Notes under the pieces: model-generated
Databases searched by the model: none
What the model was told of the DNA's origin: nothing
What the model saw: the letters and a program-made list of their open reading frames with translations, nothing else
Shown here: positions 1-6,150 of the stretch, in pieces
Layout: each line of letters starts with the position of its first letter
How positions within the stretch are numbered: the first letter of the stretch is position 1
Source of the DNA: Planctomycetaceae bacterium
Lineage (GTDB): Bacteria > Planctomycetota > Planctomycetia > Pirellulales > UBA1268
NCBI GenBank assembly: GCA_947464585.1
Contig: CANHYS010000133.1
Coordinates: 1 to 6,381, forward strand
Reading direction: 5' to 3'
DNA length: 6,381 bases
Made by a program: the position numbers and the translations under genes

Positions 1-2
1 AA

Positions 3-287
3 GCGATCATCGCCTCGAAGTGGAAGGCCCATGAAAATGGTGCGACCGCAGTCGCTTATGCCGCCGATGGCCGACTGGTATCGGGCGGCCACGACGCATT
101 CTTGCGTGTCTGGTCGGCGGATGGCACGAAGATCTGCGAGTCGAGCGGGCTAACCGGCTCGGCGTTTCGTGTGGCCTTCTCCCACGATGGAAAACAGGCA
201 CTCGCGGGCGACTGGTCCGGGGTCGTACGCGAGTTCGCGGCCGACACGGCCGTTCCCGCCGTGGAGCTCACGCCGGTTGCCCGATAA
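3..287 (+). CDS. WD40-repeat protein, C-terminal fragment (5' end outside window)
   Basis: This is an open frame running in from the left edge, with 94 codons visible before a TAA stop. Two WD40-type blades can be seen. The first covers visible residues about 10-40, with a His near its start, a G-A-T-A-V-A-Y strand, a D-G-R-L-V-S-G-G-H-D turn and a closing R-V-W. The second covers about 53-81, with F-R-V-A-F-S-H-D-G and A-G-D-W-S-G, and closes on R-E-F instead of W-D. WD40 propellers are protein-interaction scaffolds. In planctomycetes such blades often sit C-terminal to a haem-c or DUF1549-type region in large exported proteins, and this ending resembles those, but the N-terminus is missing so that is inference. 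The 38-bp gap to the next gene on the same strand makes co-transcription likely. Confidence 0.8.
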   Translation, partial: AIIASKWKAHENGATAVAYAADGRLVSGGHDAFLRVWSADGTKICESSGLTGSAFRVAFSHDGKQALAGDWSGVVREFAADTAVPAVELTPVAR

Positions 288-310
288 CCAGGTCCCGATC
301 TGCCGACACA

Positions 311-316
311 AGGAAG
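311..316 (+). promoter_or_regulatory. Shine-Dalgarno site of the Gfo/Idh/MocA gene
   Basis: AGGAAG lies 9 nt upstream of the ATG at 326. The second in-frame ATG at 356, immediately before the twin-arginine motif, has no such site, so the site favours the start at 326. Confidence 0.6.
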
Positions 317-325
317 ACACGCACC

Positions 326-1624
326 ATGACTCGCACCTCGAACGCAGTTCCCGCCATGTCGCGCCGGTCGTTCACCGCCGCGACGGCAGCCACACTCTCG
401 GCGACGATGGTCCATTCGTCACTCGCCGCCACGGAGGAGACGCGGGAACTGCGGCTCGGGATCGTCGGCTGCGGCGGTCGTGGCAGCGGCGCCATCAACG
501 ACTCGCTTTCGATCAACTCCGGTGTGAGGCTCGTCGCCGCCGCCGACCTGTATGCTTCGAAATGTGAATCACTTTGGAAACGGATGCGCGAGGCCCATCC
601 CGACAAGGTAGCCGCCAACGACACCATCCACGCCGGACTCGATGGCTACAAGCGGATACTTGACGACCCGAATGTGGACGTCGTCCTCATCACGACATCC
701 CCCGGCTTTCGCCCGGGCTACGTCCGCGATGCCGTGGAGGCGGGCAAACATGTCTTCACCGAGAAGCCTGCGTGCGTCGATCCGGTCGGGTATCGCATCT
801 GCCTCGCGGCCCACGATGCGGCTGTCGCCCGAGGCACGGCGATCGTGGCAGGCACGCAGTACCGTCGTCAGACGAATTATCTGGCGCCCGTCGAGCAGAT
901 CCGACAGGGCGCGATCGGTGACGTGATCAGCGCCACGGGCCGCTACTGCGGCGGCGGGGGCATCTGGTATCGCCCGCGAACCGAAGGCATGAGCGACGCG
1001 GAGTACCAGATGAACAACTGGTATCACTTCATCTGGCTCTCGGGGGATCACATCGTCGAGCAGGCGGTTCACACCATCGACACGATGAACTGGGTGATGG
1101 GAAATAGCCCCGTCTCCGCCTACGGCTCCGGCGGCCGGTTCACGCGGCCGGACGACAGCGAATTGTGGGACAACTTCGGTATCGACTACGAGTATCCCGA
1201 CGGACGGCTCGTGTCGTTCATGTCTTGGCAGACTCCCGGAACCATGTCCGACGTGAGCAACGTCATCCATGGCTCGAAAGGGCAGTGCCACATCGCGGCT
1301 GGCAGTCACGGCTCGTGGATCGTCGATCGCACCGGCAAGCGGGTCTGGGAGGCGGAAGGAAAGATTTCCGATGCCTACAAGCAGGAGCATAAGGACCTGA
1401 TCGATTCGATCCGGTCGGGCAAGCCCATCGTGGAACTGCGACAGATGGCAGACAGTTCGCTCGTCGCCGTGATGGGGCGAATGGCGGCATATACGGGCCA
1501 GAAAGTCACCTGGAAGTTCGTGGCCGAGGAATCGCAACTCGATCTCTTCCCCAAGAACCTCACATGGGACTCGTCCCTTCCGCCGCCGACGGTGGCCGTG
1601 CCGGGGCGGACCAAGCTCGTATAA
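326..1624 (+). CDS. Gfo/Idh/MocA-family oxidoreductase with Tat signal
   Basis: Predicted NAD(P)-dependent oxidoreductase of 432 aa, a usual length for exported members of this family. The N-terminus has a twin-arginine motif, S-R-R-S-F at residues 12-16, followed by an Ala/Thr-rich hydrophobic stretch and a probable cleavage site near S-L-A-A (32-35), so it should be folded with cofactor in the cytoplasm and exported by Tat. The Rossmann fold starts at residues 43-55 with G-I-V-G-C-G-G-R-G-S-G. The family motif T-E-K-P is at 145-148 (Lys147), followed by G-T-Q-Y-R-R-Q at 176-182. The conserved S-G-D-H-I-V-E-Q-x-V-H-T-I-D segment is at 239-252, with candidate catalytic residues Asp241, His242, His249 and Asp252. 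The C-terminal domain ends with the common E-H-x-D-L-x-D-S-I-R-S-G-K-P segment (354-367). Substrates in this family are typically sugars, inositols or glycosides; the substrate here cannot be read from sequence. An alternative start at 356 would still keep the Tat motif. Confidence 0.93.
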   Translation: MTRTSNAVPAMSRRSFTAATAATLSATMVHSSLAATEETRELRLGIVGCGGRGSGAINDSLSINSGVRLVAAADLYASKCESLWKRMREAHPDKVAANDTIHAGLDGYKRILDDPNVDVVLITTSPGFRPGYVRDAVEAGKHVFTEKPACVDPVGYRICLAAHDAAVARGTAIVAGTQYRRQTNYLAPVEQIRQGAIGDVISATGRYCGGGGIWYRPRTEGMSDAEYQMNNWYHFIWLSGDHIVEQAVHTIDTMNWVMGNSPVSAYGSGGRFTRPDDSELWDNFGIDYEYPDGRLVSFMSWQTPGTMSDVSNVIHGSKGQCHIAAGSHGSWIVDRTGKRVWEAEGKISDAYKQEHKDLIDSIRSGKPIVELRQMADSSLVAVMGRMAAYTGQKVTWKFVAEESQLDLFPKNLTWDSSLPPPTVAVPGRTKLV

Positions 1625-1660
1625 CGAAGAGAGCAAAAGCGGGACGGGAGCGATTTTCAC

Positions 1661-1682
1661 CCCGGAGCGTAAGCGATGGGAT
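1661..1682 (-). repeat. GCTTACGC-core repeat, inverted single copy
   Basis: Read on the - strand this is ATCCC-ATC-GCTTACGC-TCC-GGG, the same spacing as the copies at 1703, 1741, 3886 and 3917. The outer CCC/GGG and inner GC/GC pairs are kept around the TTAC loop, but the three pairs between them are broken. It faces the tandem copies that follow, and the downstream CTT-NN-ATG seen in the other copies is not conserved here. It resembles the 3886-3945 copies more closely than its immediate neighbours. Confidence 0.75.
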
Positions 1683-1700
1683 CGTCTCACCAATCGCGAC

Positions 1701-1774
1701 CGCATCCCCCGGCTTACGCCGGGGGCTTGTATGGGATCCGCATCCCCCGGCTTACGCCGGGGGCTTGTATGGGA
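1701..1774 (+). repeat. Tandem pair of REP-like hairpin repeats
   Basis: Two identical 36-nt units lie at 1701-1736 and 1739-1774 (period 38 nt). Each contains a perfect 8-bp stem, CCCCCGGC/GCCGGGGG, closed by a TTAC loop (hairpins at 1706-1725 and 1744-1763), followed by CTTGTATGGGA. The GC-only stems should be very stable in RNA or in single-stranded DNA. No T-run follows either hairpin on either strand, so a classic intrinsic terminator is unlikely. Because the stem is palindromic it would also form in - strand RNA. Similar short palindromes are abundant in planctomycete genomes in my recollection. The function is unknown; a REP-like or mRNA 3'-end stabilising role is possible. Confidence 0.9.
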
Positions 1775-1900
1775 ACGTTTGGGACCGCAGTCGCATCTAC
1801 CGGAAAGCCAGGCTCCCTGCGTACACTGTCAGGCCAGTCAGCCGCGGGCGCGGCCATGCCATGCGCCACAGATGTTCGGCTCGTGCTGTGAGCCTGACAC

Positions 1901-1910
1901 TTTCCGGAAA
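1901..1910. promoter_or_regulatory. TTTCCGGAAA palindrome upstream of the creatininase gene
   Basis: This is a perfect 10-bp palindrome ending 11 nt before the ATG at 1922. A related ACCGGAAA lies about 100 bp upstream, near 1799. It could be an operator half-site pair, or its GGAAA could simply act as a weak ribosome binding site. Only the symmetry is directly seen. Confidence 0.25.
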
Positions 1911-1921
1911 AAAACCGCCCG

Positions 1922-2701
1922 ATGAACCTCGCTGAACTCACCTGGCCCGAGATCGCCGCGCTCGCACCGCACACGCCCGTCGTCGTGCCGATCGCGGCCA
2001 TGGAACAGCACGGAAGGCACCTGCCGCTGGCGACCGACAGCATGCTCTTAGGTGAGGTCGTCCGCCGCGTGGAGCCGCGGCTGCACAAGCAGGTGCTCTT
2101 CACGCCGCTCCAATGGCTCGGCAACTCCCACCACCACCTCGAATACGCCGGCACGCTCTCGGCCAGCCCGCGAACCTACCTCGACCTCGTCAACGACACG
2201 ATCGAAAACCTGCTCACGCACGGCTTCCGTCGGATCCTGTTCTTGAACGGCCACGGCGGCAACATTACGCCGGGCAAGCAGGCGATCTTCGAGGCCCGCC
2301 AGCGGCACCGCTCCCGCACCGATCTGCTCCTGCTCTTCGCCAGCTACTGGGATTTCGCGAAGCCGGAGCAGGGCCGCGACGACCTCGTGCAGTCGGCGGT
2401 CGGCCATGCCTGCGAATGGGAGACGTCGATGATGCTCGCCATCCGGCCCGACCTCGTGAAGCCATATGCGTCACTCGAAAACCGTGACGTGGGCTACAGC
2501 TTCGAACCCGCCTACCGCGGCTGGATCACGCAGGAACGCCGGCCACACGCCGCCGACGCCCCAGGCCACCTTGGCGACCCGCAGCACGCCTCCGCCGAGA
2601 AGGGCGAATACCTGTTCACGGAATACGCAGCCGGTGTGGAGACTTTCCTCGGCAAGGTCGTCGCCTGGGACGGCCACTCGTGGGAGTTTCCCGCCCGCTG
2701 A
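1922..2701 (+). CDS. Creatininase-family metal-dependent amidohydrolase
   Basis: A 259-aa cytoplasmic protein, close to the usual 240-260 aa of the family, with no signal peptide. The family metal-site motifs are present in order: M-E-Q-H-G-x-H-L-P-L-x-T-D at 27-39 (Glu28, His30, Asp39), N-G-H-G-G-N at 109-114 (His111), and G-H-A-C-E-W-E-T-S at 161-169 (His162, Glu165/Glu167). A conserved H-H-x-x-Y-A-G-T-L segment lies at 71-79. Such enzymes bind two divalent metals and open cyclic or linear amide bonds. Members include creatinine amidohydrolase, formamide hydrolases of riboflavin/F420 biosynthesis (ArfB) and mycofactocin MftE, so creatinine itself should not be assumed. The ribosome binding site is weak (GGAAA, 11 nt upstream), but the N-terminus matches the family start well. 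The oxidoreductase lies 297 bp upstream on the same strand, and the stop codon is 18 bp from that of a convergent gene. Confidence 0.93.
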   Translation: MNLAELTWPEIAALAPHTPVVVPIAAMEQHGRHLPLATDSMLLGEVVRRVEPRLHKQVLFTPLQWLGNSHHHLEYAGTLSASPRTYLDLVNDTIENLLTHGFRRILFLNGHGGNITPGKQAIFEARQRHRSRTDLLLLFASYWDFAKPEQGRDDLVQSAVGHACEWETSMMLAIRPDLVKPYASLENRDVGYSFEPAYRGWITQERRPHAADAPGHLGDPQHASAEKGEYLFTEYAAGVETFLGKVVAWDGHSWEFPAR

Positions 2702-2719
2702 TCGGCCGAGAATCCTGCT

Positions 2720-3838
2720 CTACCGCGGCGGCTGCTGCAACTGCTGCACAAACGGCAGTCGCACGCCCTGCGCCCGATCGTAGCGGGCCTGCAGATCGGC
2801 GAACTGCGCCGGCGTGGGCTGCACGCCGTAGAGCTGACGGAACACGTCGGTCACGTAGAGATCCCGATTGGAACGCTGCCGTTCGAAGTATTCCGAACTG
2901 CTGAGGATGCCCGCCTGCACATCGGCAAGCGACTTCCCTTGCTGAAGGTCGGCCAGCCAGACCTCGGTCTCATAGGGCCGCGGCGGACGGCCAAGATAGG
3001 TTTGGATCCACTGCTGGATCTGGGTGCTGGGCACCACGGCCGTCGCCGGCGGCGCGGCCTGTCCAGCGAGCGTGAGATCGACCCGCTGCTCGCGATCGAG
3101 CGAGGCGAGCGTCACCGGCGAAGTGGTCTGCAACAGCACGCGGCCCGCATCCTCCACCCGCGCATCGATGGCGTAGCGGTGCTGCGGTGTGGCTGGTGGC
3201 GGATCAAGCCGATACGACACCGGAAATCCCCGGGCGGCCGGCAGTTGGCCCTGCGTCAGTGCCGCATCCCGCCACTGCGGCTCCGTGACGTCGAGCAGCC
3301 GCACCGTGATCACCGAGGTCGGCGGCACCTGCAGCCCCTGCGGCGCATTGAGCACGCCGTTGATGGCCCGGGACGCCGTGCCGAACTGAGCGGGAATGGT
3401 CACCAGCCCGCCGGTCCGTCCGTTGCGGACGAGCAGCGGCACCTGACCAGCGGCATTCACATGCTTGGCCACTTCGTCGCCCACGTCGTAGAGCCGGTCG
3501 CCGACCATCCCGACCTGATAGCCCGCGACGTTGATGATCGTGTCGCCCGCCTGCAGGCCCGAGGCCTGGGCCACCGAGCCTGGATTGACGCTGACGACCT
3601 CCACCCCCGTGGGTGTGTTTTTCGCCATGATGCCCAGCGGCAGCGGCGCGGGCCGCGGAGCAGCGGCGGCAACGGGAGCAGGAACGCCCCCCACCACGAC
3701 ACTGCCAGGATCCCGCGTGCGGACATCCTGCGCCATCGATCGCCCTGCTCCTGCACCACAGGCCAGGGCCAGGCACGCCAGCGAGACAATTGACCGGGCA
3801 CCACAGAACCGCAACCGACGAACACTGAGACAAGTCAT
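2720..3838 (-). CDS. Secreted PDZ / YbaY-like / DUF4214-like protein
   Basis: A 372-aa envelope protein with no catalytic motif seen. Residues 1-36 form a signal peptide: Arg-rich start, Ala/Leu/Cys-rich core, probable cleavage at S-M-A|Q (36/37). The Cys at 27 sits in A-L-A-C-G, a poor lipobox, so a lipoprotein is possible but not favoured. Residues about 40-65 are an Ala/Pro-rich linker. Residues 66-150 look like a PDZ domain, with carboxylate loop P-L-G-I-M (67-71) and G-S-V-A-Q-A-S-G-L-Q-A-G-D-T-I-I-N-V (87-104). Residues 174-259 resemble the YbaY/YscW fold: I-T-V-R-L-L-D-V, then H-R-Y-A-I-D-A-R-V-E-D-A-G-R-V-L-L-Q-T (220-238). Residues 273-368 resemble DUF4214, with Y-L-G-R-P-P, I-L-S-S-S-E-Y-F and V-F-R-Q-L-Y-G. 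The gene has no protease domain, so it is probably a scaffold or binding protein. AGGAG lies 13 nt before the ATG, a little far. The two C-terminal domain calls are from memory of the families. Confidence 0.82.
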   Translation of the reverse strand: MTCLSVRRLRFCGARSIVSLACLALACGAGAGRSMAQDVRTRDPGSVVVGGVPAPVAAAAPRPAPLPLGIMAKNTPTGVEVVSVNPGSVAQASGLQAGDTIINVAGYQVGMVGDRLYDVGDEVAKHVNAAGQVPLLVRNGRTGGLVTIPAQFGTASRAINGVLNAPQGLQVPPTSVITVRLLDVTEPQWRDAALTQGQLPAARGFPVSYRLDPPPATPQHRYAIDARVEDAGRVLLQTTSPVTLASLDREQRVDLTLAGQAAPPATAVVPSTQIQQWIQTYLGRPPRPYETEVWLADLQQGKSLADVQAGILSSSEYFERQRSNRDLYVTDVFRQLYGVQPTPAQFADLQARYDRAQGVRLPFVQQLQQPPR

Positions 3839-3885
3839 GCGTTCAACCCTGCTCCTGTTGAGCCTTGAAGAGTTCTGTCGTCCCG

Positions 3886-3945
3886 ATCCCGTCGCTTCCG
3901 CTCAGGGCTTCCATTCATCCCGTCGCTTACGCTCAGGGCTTCCAT
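3886..3945 (+). repeat. Tandem pair of GCTTACGC-core repeats, degenerate-stem type
   Basis: Two 29-nt units at 3886-3914 and 3917-3945 (period 31 nt) differ at one base within the unit, TTCC against TTAC in the loop. Each reads ATCCC-GTC-GCTTnCGC-TCA-GGG-CTT-CC-AT. The three inner pairs (GTC against TCA) cannot form, so the stem is only CCC/GGG plus GC/GC. They lie between the stop of the PstS-like gene and the start of the PDZ gene, antisense to both. Translation of the - strand through them gives S-P-E-R-K-R-R-D-like peptides that do not look like protein. Confidence 0.85.
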
Positions 3946-3958
3946 GAACACGGTGCAA

Positions 3959-5008
3959 CTACCTGGCCATGGACCAGCCGAGCAGATCCTTCTGAGCGTA
4001 GATTTCACCGCGAGAGAGCGGCAGCAGACCATCCTTGGCCACATCGAGCTGCCCCGAATAGCTGAGCACATACTCCATGAATTCCTTCAACTGCGGCGAC
4101 ATGGAACCATCCTTCGGTACGGCCACCGCCAGAAACAACGGCCGGCAATCGGGCGTGCGGTCCGACCCCACTACGGCGTCAGCCAGCGGCGCCGCATTGG
4201 CCGGGATCACCAGCGGCAGCCGCTTCACACCGGGCCAGTGCGCATGCTCATCGCCAACCAGACCCAGGCCTCCCTTGTCGGCAGCGACGGCCTCGGCCAG
4301 TTCGGCCTCCGTCTTATGTTCGGCGATCGCGAGCTGGCAGGAGGTCGCCCCGGTGAGCAGGCGGTCCATGTGCCAGCGTGTGCCAGAGCCCAAGGCACGG
4401 CCATGAACGCGAATGGGCACATCCTTCCAGTCGGTACTGCCGTTGAGGCGATCCCAGTGCGTCGCCGCCAGGGAGTCGGCGGTCGCGGCACCGTCCTTCG
4501 TGGCCGGCCGCAGAATGCCCGTCTCGGGCGACCAGGGCAGTTCGGCGATCGGATTGGAGGGATGCACGATCCACACAAGACGGTCGAACGCCGCGACCAC
4601 CACAACCAGTCGCTTGTCGCTCTGCTTCTCCCACGCCGCTTTCTCGGCATCCGTCACGGGCCGGCTCAAAAGCGCGGCGTCGGCCTTGCCATCGAAAAGC
4701 GATTTCCAACCGGCCTCGGAGCTTCCGCTCTCAATCGAGCACTCGACATCGGGATGGAGACGATGAAACCCATGGGCCCAGTGCGCCGCCGCCTGTTGCA
4801 GCGTCGACGAACCGGCGAGGCGGACCGCGCCGGCAGGCGTATCCTTTGGGTGGTAGGCCATCGAAAGCAGGTCGGCCAACGGATTCGCGTTGGCCACGGG
4901 CACCGCCGCGGGCGGGTCCACGGCCTGCAGCTGCGCAAAACCGATCCCACCACCCACCACGAGCAGCCACGACACCGCCGCAAACAGCGGCCCAAAAACA
5001 GTCTTCAT
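3959..5008 (-). CDS. PstS-like periplasmic substrate-binding protein
   Basis: A 349-aa exported binding protein of the type-2 periplasmic fold, PstS-like group. The N-terminus is Met-Lys followed by a hydrophobic segment (4-24) and a probable cleavage near F-A-Q or Q-A (24-29). The mature part has the group's phosphate-loop pattern: L-A-G-S-S-T-L at 64-70, S-G-S-S-E-A at 94-99, then G-K-A-D-A-A-L-L-S-R at 107-116. R-A-L-G-S-G-T-R at 204-211 fits the second anion-contacting loop, and the C-terminus has L-A-V-A-V-P-K-D-G (293-301) and A-K-D-G-L-L-P-L (324-331), both common in PstS relatives. It should bind phosphate or a similar anion; specificity is not proven. No pstC, pstA, pstB or phoU is in view. 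It follows the ExbD-like gene by 107 bp on the same strand. I chose ATG 5008 over the in-frame ATG at 5056 because it has a ribosome binding site and starts directly at the signal peptide. Confidence 0.88.
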   Translation of the reverse strand: MKTVFGPLFAAVSWLLVVGGGIGFAQLQAVDPPAAVPVANANPLADLLSMAYHPKDTPAGAVRLAGSSTLQQAAAHWAHGFHRLHPDVECSIESGSSEAGWKSLFDGKADAALLSRPVTDAEKAAWEKQSDKRLVVVVAAFDRLVWIVHPSNPIAELPWSPETGILRPATKDGAATADSLAATHWDRLNGSTDWKDVPIRVHGRALGSGTRWHMDRLLTGATSCQLAIAEHKTEAELAEAVAADKGGLGLVGDEHAHWPGVKRLPLVIPANAAPLADAVVGSDRTPDCRPLFLAVAVPKDGSMSPQLKEFMEYVLSYSGQLDVAKDGLLPLSRGEIYAQKDLLGWSMAR

Positions 5009-5016
5009 GCGAATGG

Positions 5017-5022
5017 TCTCCC
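5017..5022 (-). promoter_or_regulatory. Shine-Dalgarno site deciding the PstS-like start
   Basis: GGGAGA on the - strand lies 8 nt before the ATG at 5008. The alternative ATG at 5056 has no purine-rich site at the right distance and would put 16 charged or polar residues ahead of the signal peptide. Confidence 0.65.
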
Positions 5023-5115
5023 AGGAGCCAGAAAGCTTAGGGAATCGCTCCAGCATCCGGGAAGCTCATTTTTCGCCGCGAAACAGTGGCGATCGACGTA
5101 TTCGGCGAGCCCGTC

Positions 5116-6111
5116 TTACTGCACGACCGACTTGCTGCCTTCGGTGGAGCCGCCGATCGGAGCGCCCTCGGGCATCGGCCGGCAGGCCGTGGGAATGCCC
5201 AGTCGATGCAACTCCTCTCGGATCGTGCGGTAGGCGTCGAAGCTGTCGGGATAGCACCAGAGCGTGACCGTGGCATCGGGAGTCACGGCGGCAAGCACCT
5301 GCCGAAACCGCGAATGGGGCGAGAGCGCGACGTCTGTCGTCTCGCCGTTGCCCGAGCCTACCGGTCGCACCACCCATTCCCGCGACCGGATCAACACCTG
5401 CCCACGGGCCTGATCGACCTTGGCCTCGATCACGTAGTCGAGCGAAAAGCCCTGCACTGGGCCGACCGATTCGATCCGTGACGCCATTTCGGCGATCGAG
5501 CCGGAATGCCGCCGCGTCTGTGACTTTGCCAGTTCGAAGAGGTCCTCGATAGGGATGTACGCGATCCGCCCCTCTCCCAGATGGAAATGAAGCTCTTCGC
5601 CGTTCACGGTGCGACCTACCGGAGTCGGAAAAGCCAGCACTTCCTTCGTCGTGGCCGGCAGGTGCGCCAGCCCCTCCGCCTCGAGCGTGCACCGTTCGAT
5701 CTCCGTCTCCAGTTCCCTGCGCCGCGCCGCCGCCTCGGCGGCCTTCACCTTGCCGGCATCGGTCTCCTGTTTGAGGCGGTCGACCTCGACCTTGGCCGCC
5801 GACACGGCCGTGGCGAGGTGCAGCCTCGCCTCGCCGGCAAAGGCGGCAGCTGTCGCCACCGTGCGGCCCTGCGCCGCCAGCTCCGCGACCTCGCTCTCCG
5901 CAAGGGCGACCGTTTGATCCAGCGTCTCCACCTCGCGCTCAAGCGAGGCCACGCGTTCACCGCGGGCCGGCATCGCGTCCATGATCACCTTCTTCGCCCG
6001 CCCACCCACCAGCATCACGAGGATGATGAGGATGCCGACGATGTTCGTGACAACGTCGAGGAACGAATCCTGACCGGCGGAGCTGATGTCTTCTGGCTTG
6101 GGACGCGGCAT
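5116..6111 (-). CDS. ExbD/MotB-like one-TM coiled-coil membrane protein
   Basis: A 331-aa predicted inner-membrane protein. Residues 1-16 are polar and should be cytoplasmic. One transmembrane helix spans about 17-36 and opens with F-L-D-V-V-T-N-I-V-G, so Asp19 sits where ExbD, TolR and MotB carry their essential proton-path Asp. Residues about 49-147 are Ala/Glu/Arg-rich with heptad-like spacing, a long periplasmic coiled coil. Residues 155-331 form a compact domain with the segment W-C-Y-P-D-S-F-D-A-Y (285-294) and a Gly/Ser-rich tail, P-I-G-G-S-T-E-G-S. I recognise it as a planctomycete family usually annotated hypothetical or ExbD-like. By analogy it would partner a MotA/TolQ/ExbB-type channel, expected upstream and outside the window. 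GGAG at 6120-6123 is 8 nt before the ATG. The upstream gene ends 39 bp away on the same strand, which suggests one operon. Confidence 0.85.
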   Translation of the reverse strand: MPRPKPEDISSAGQDSFLDVVTNIVGILIILVMLVGGRAKKVIMDAMPARGERVASLEREVETLDQTVALAESEVAELAAQGRTVATAAAFAGEARLHLATAVSAAKVEVDRLKQETDAGKVKAAEAAARRRELETEIERCTLEAEGLAHLPATTKEVLAFPTPVGRTVNGEELHFHLGEGRIAYIPIEDLFELAKSQTRRHSGSIAEMASRIESVGPVQGFSLDYVIEAKVDQARGQVLIRSREWVVRPVGSGNGETTDVALSPHSRFRQVLAAVTPDATVTLWCYPDSFDAYRTIREELHRLGIPTACRPMPEGAPIGGSTEGSKSVVQ

Positions 6112-6150
6112 CGAACGGACTCCACTTCTCAGCGGCTGGGCACAGGTTTT

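Larger units (their letters stand above)
1625..1921. other. Intergenic region with repeats, otherwise empty
   Basis: This stretch of about 297 bp lies between two + strand genes. It holds three copies of the GCTTACGC-core repeat (1661-1774, listed separately) and a TTTCCGGAAA palindrome just before the next gene. Open frames crossing it have no start supported by a ribosome binding site and no recognisable domain. I see no convincing sigma70-type -35/-10 pair and no hairpin followed by a U-tract. Confidence 0.7.

Noticed and set aside
569..1705. A 378-codon open frame antisense to the oxidoreductase gene
   Set aside because: The composition is Arg/Asp/His-rich and lacks any recognisable motif, and the + strand product has all its family motifs intact.
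1701..1774. Possible CRISPR array
   Set aside because: There are only two units with a 2-nt gap, no spacers and no cas genes nearby; this is a tandem repeat.
1822..1827. TACACT as a -10 promoter element for the creatininase gene
   Set aside because: No acceptable -35 hexamer lies at 16-18 bp spacing, and a single hexamer match is expected by chance.
1564..1935. A 123-codon + strand frame through the 1701-1774 repeats
   Set aside because: It starts inside the oxidoreductase gene and its middle is translated hairpin repeat (P-A-Y-A-G-G-L-Y); no ribosome binding site or domain was seen.
2939..3793. A 284-codon + strand frame opposite the PDZ gene
   Set aside because: The product is Arg/His-rich and low-complexity; the - strand frame has a signal peptide and a PDZ pattern.
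3835..4071. A small - strand frame of 78 codons running through the repeats at 3886-3945
   Set aside because: It overlaps the end of the PstS-like gene in another frame, and its C-terminal half is only translated repeat (E-R-K-R-R-D-type peptide).
5071..5083. TTTCG-CCG-CGAAA palindrome between the ExbD-like and PstS-like genes, as a terminator
   Set aside because: The stem is only 5 bp and on the transcribed - strand it is followed by AAT, not a U-run. It may be chance.
3944..5233. A 429-codon open frame on the + strand opposite the PstS-like gene, longer than that gene
   Set aside because: Its translation is rich in Arg, His, Gln and Gly with no domain pattern or signal peptide, while the opposite strand encodes a clear binding protein. 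Long antisense frames are common in high-GC DNA.
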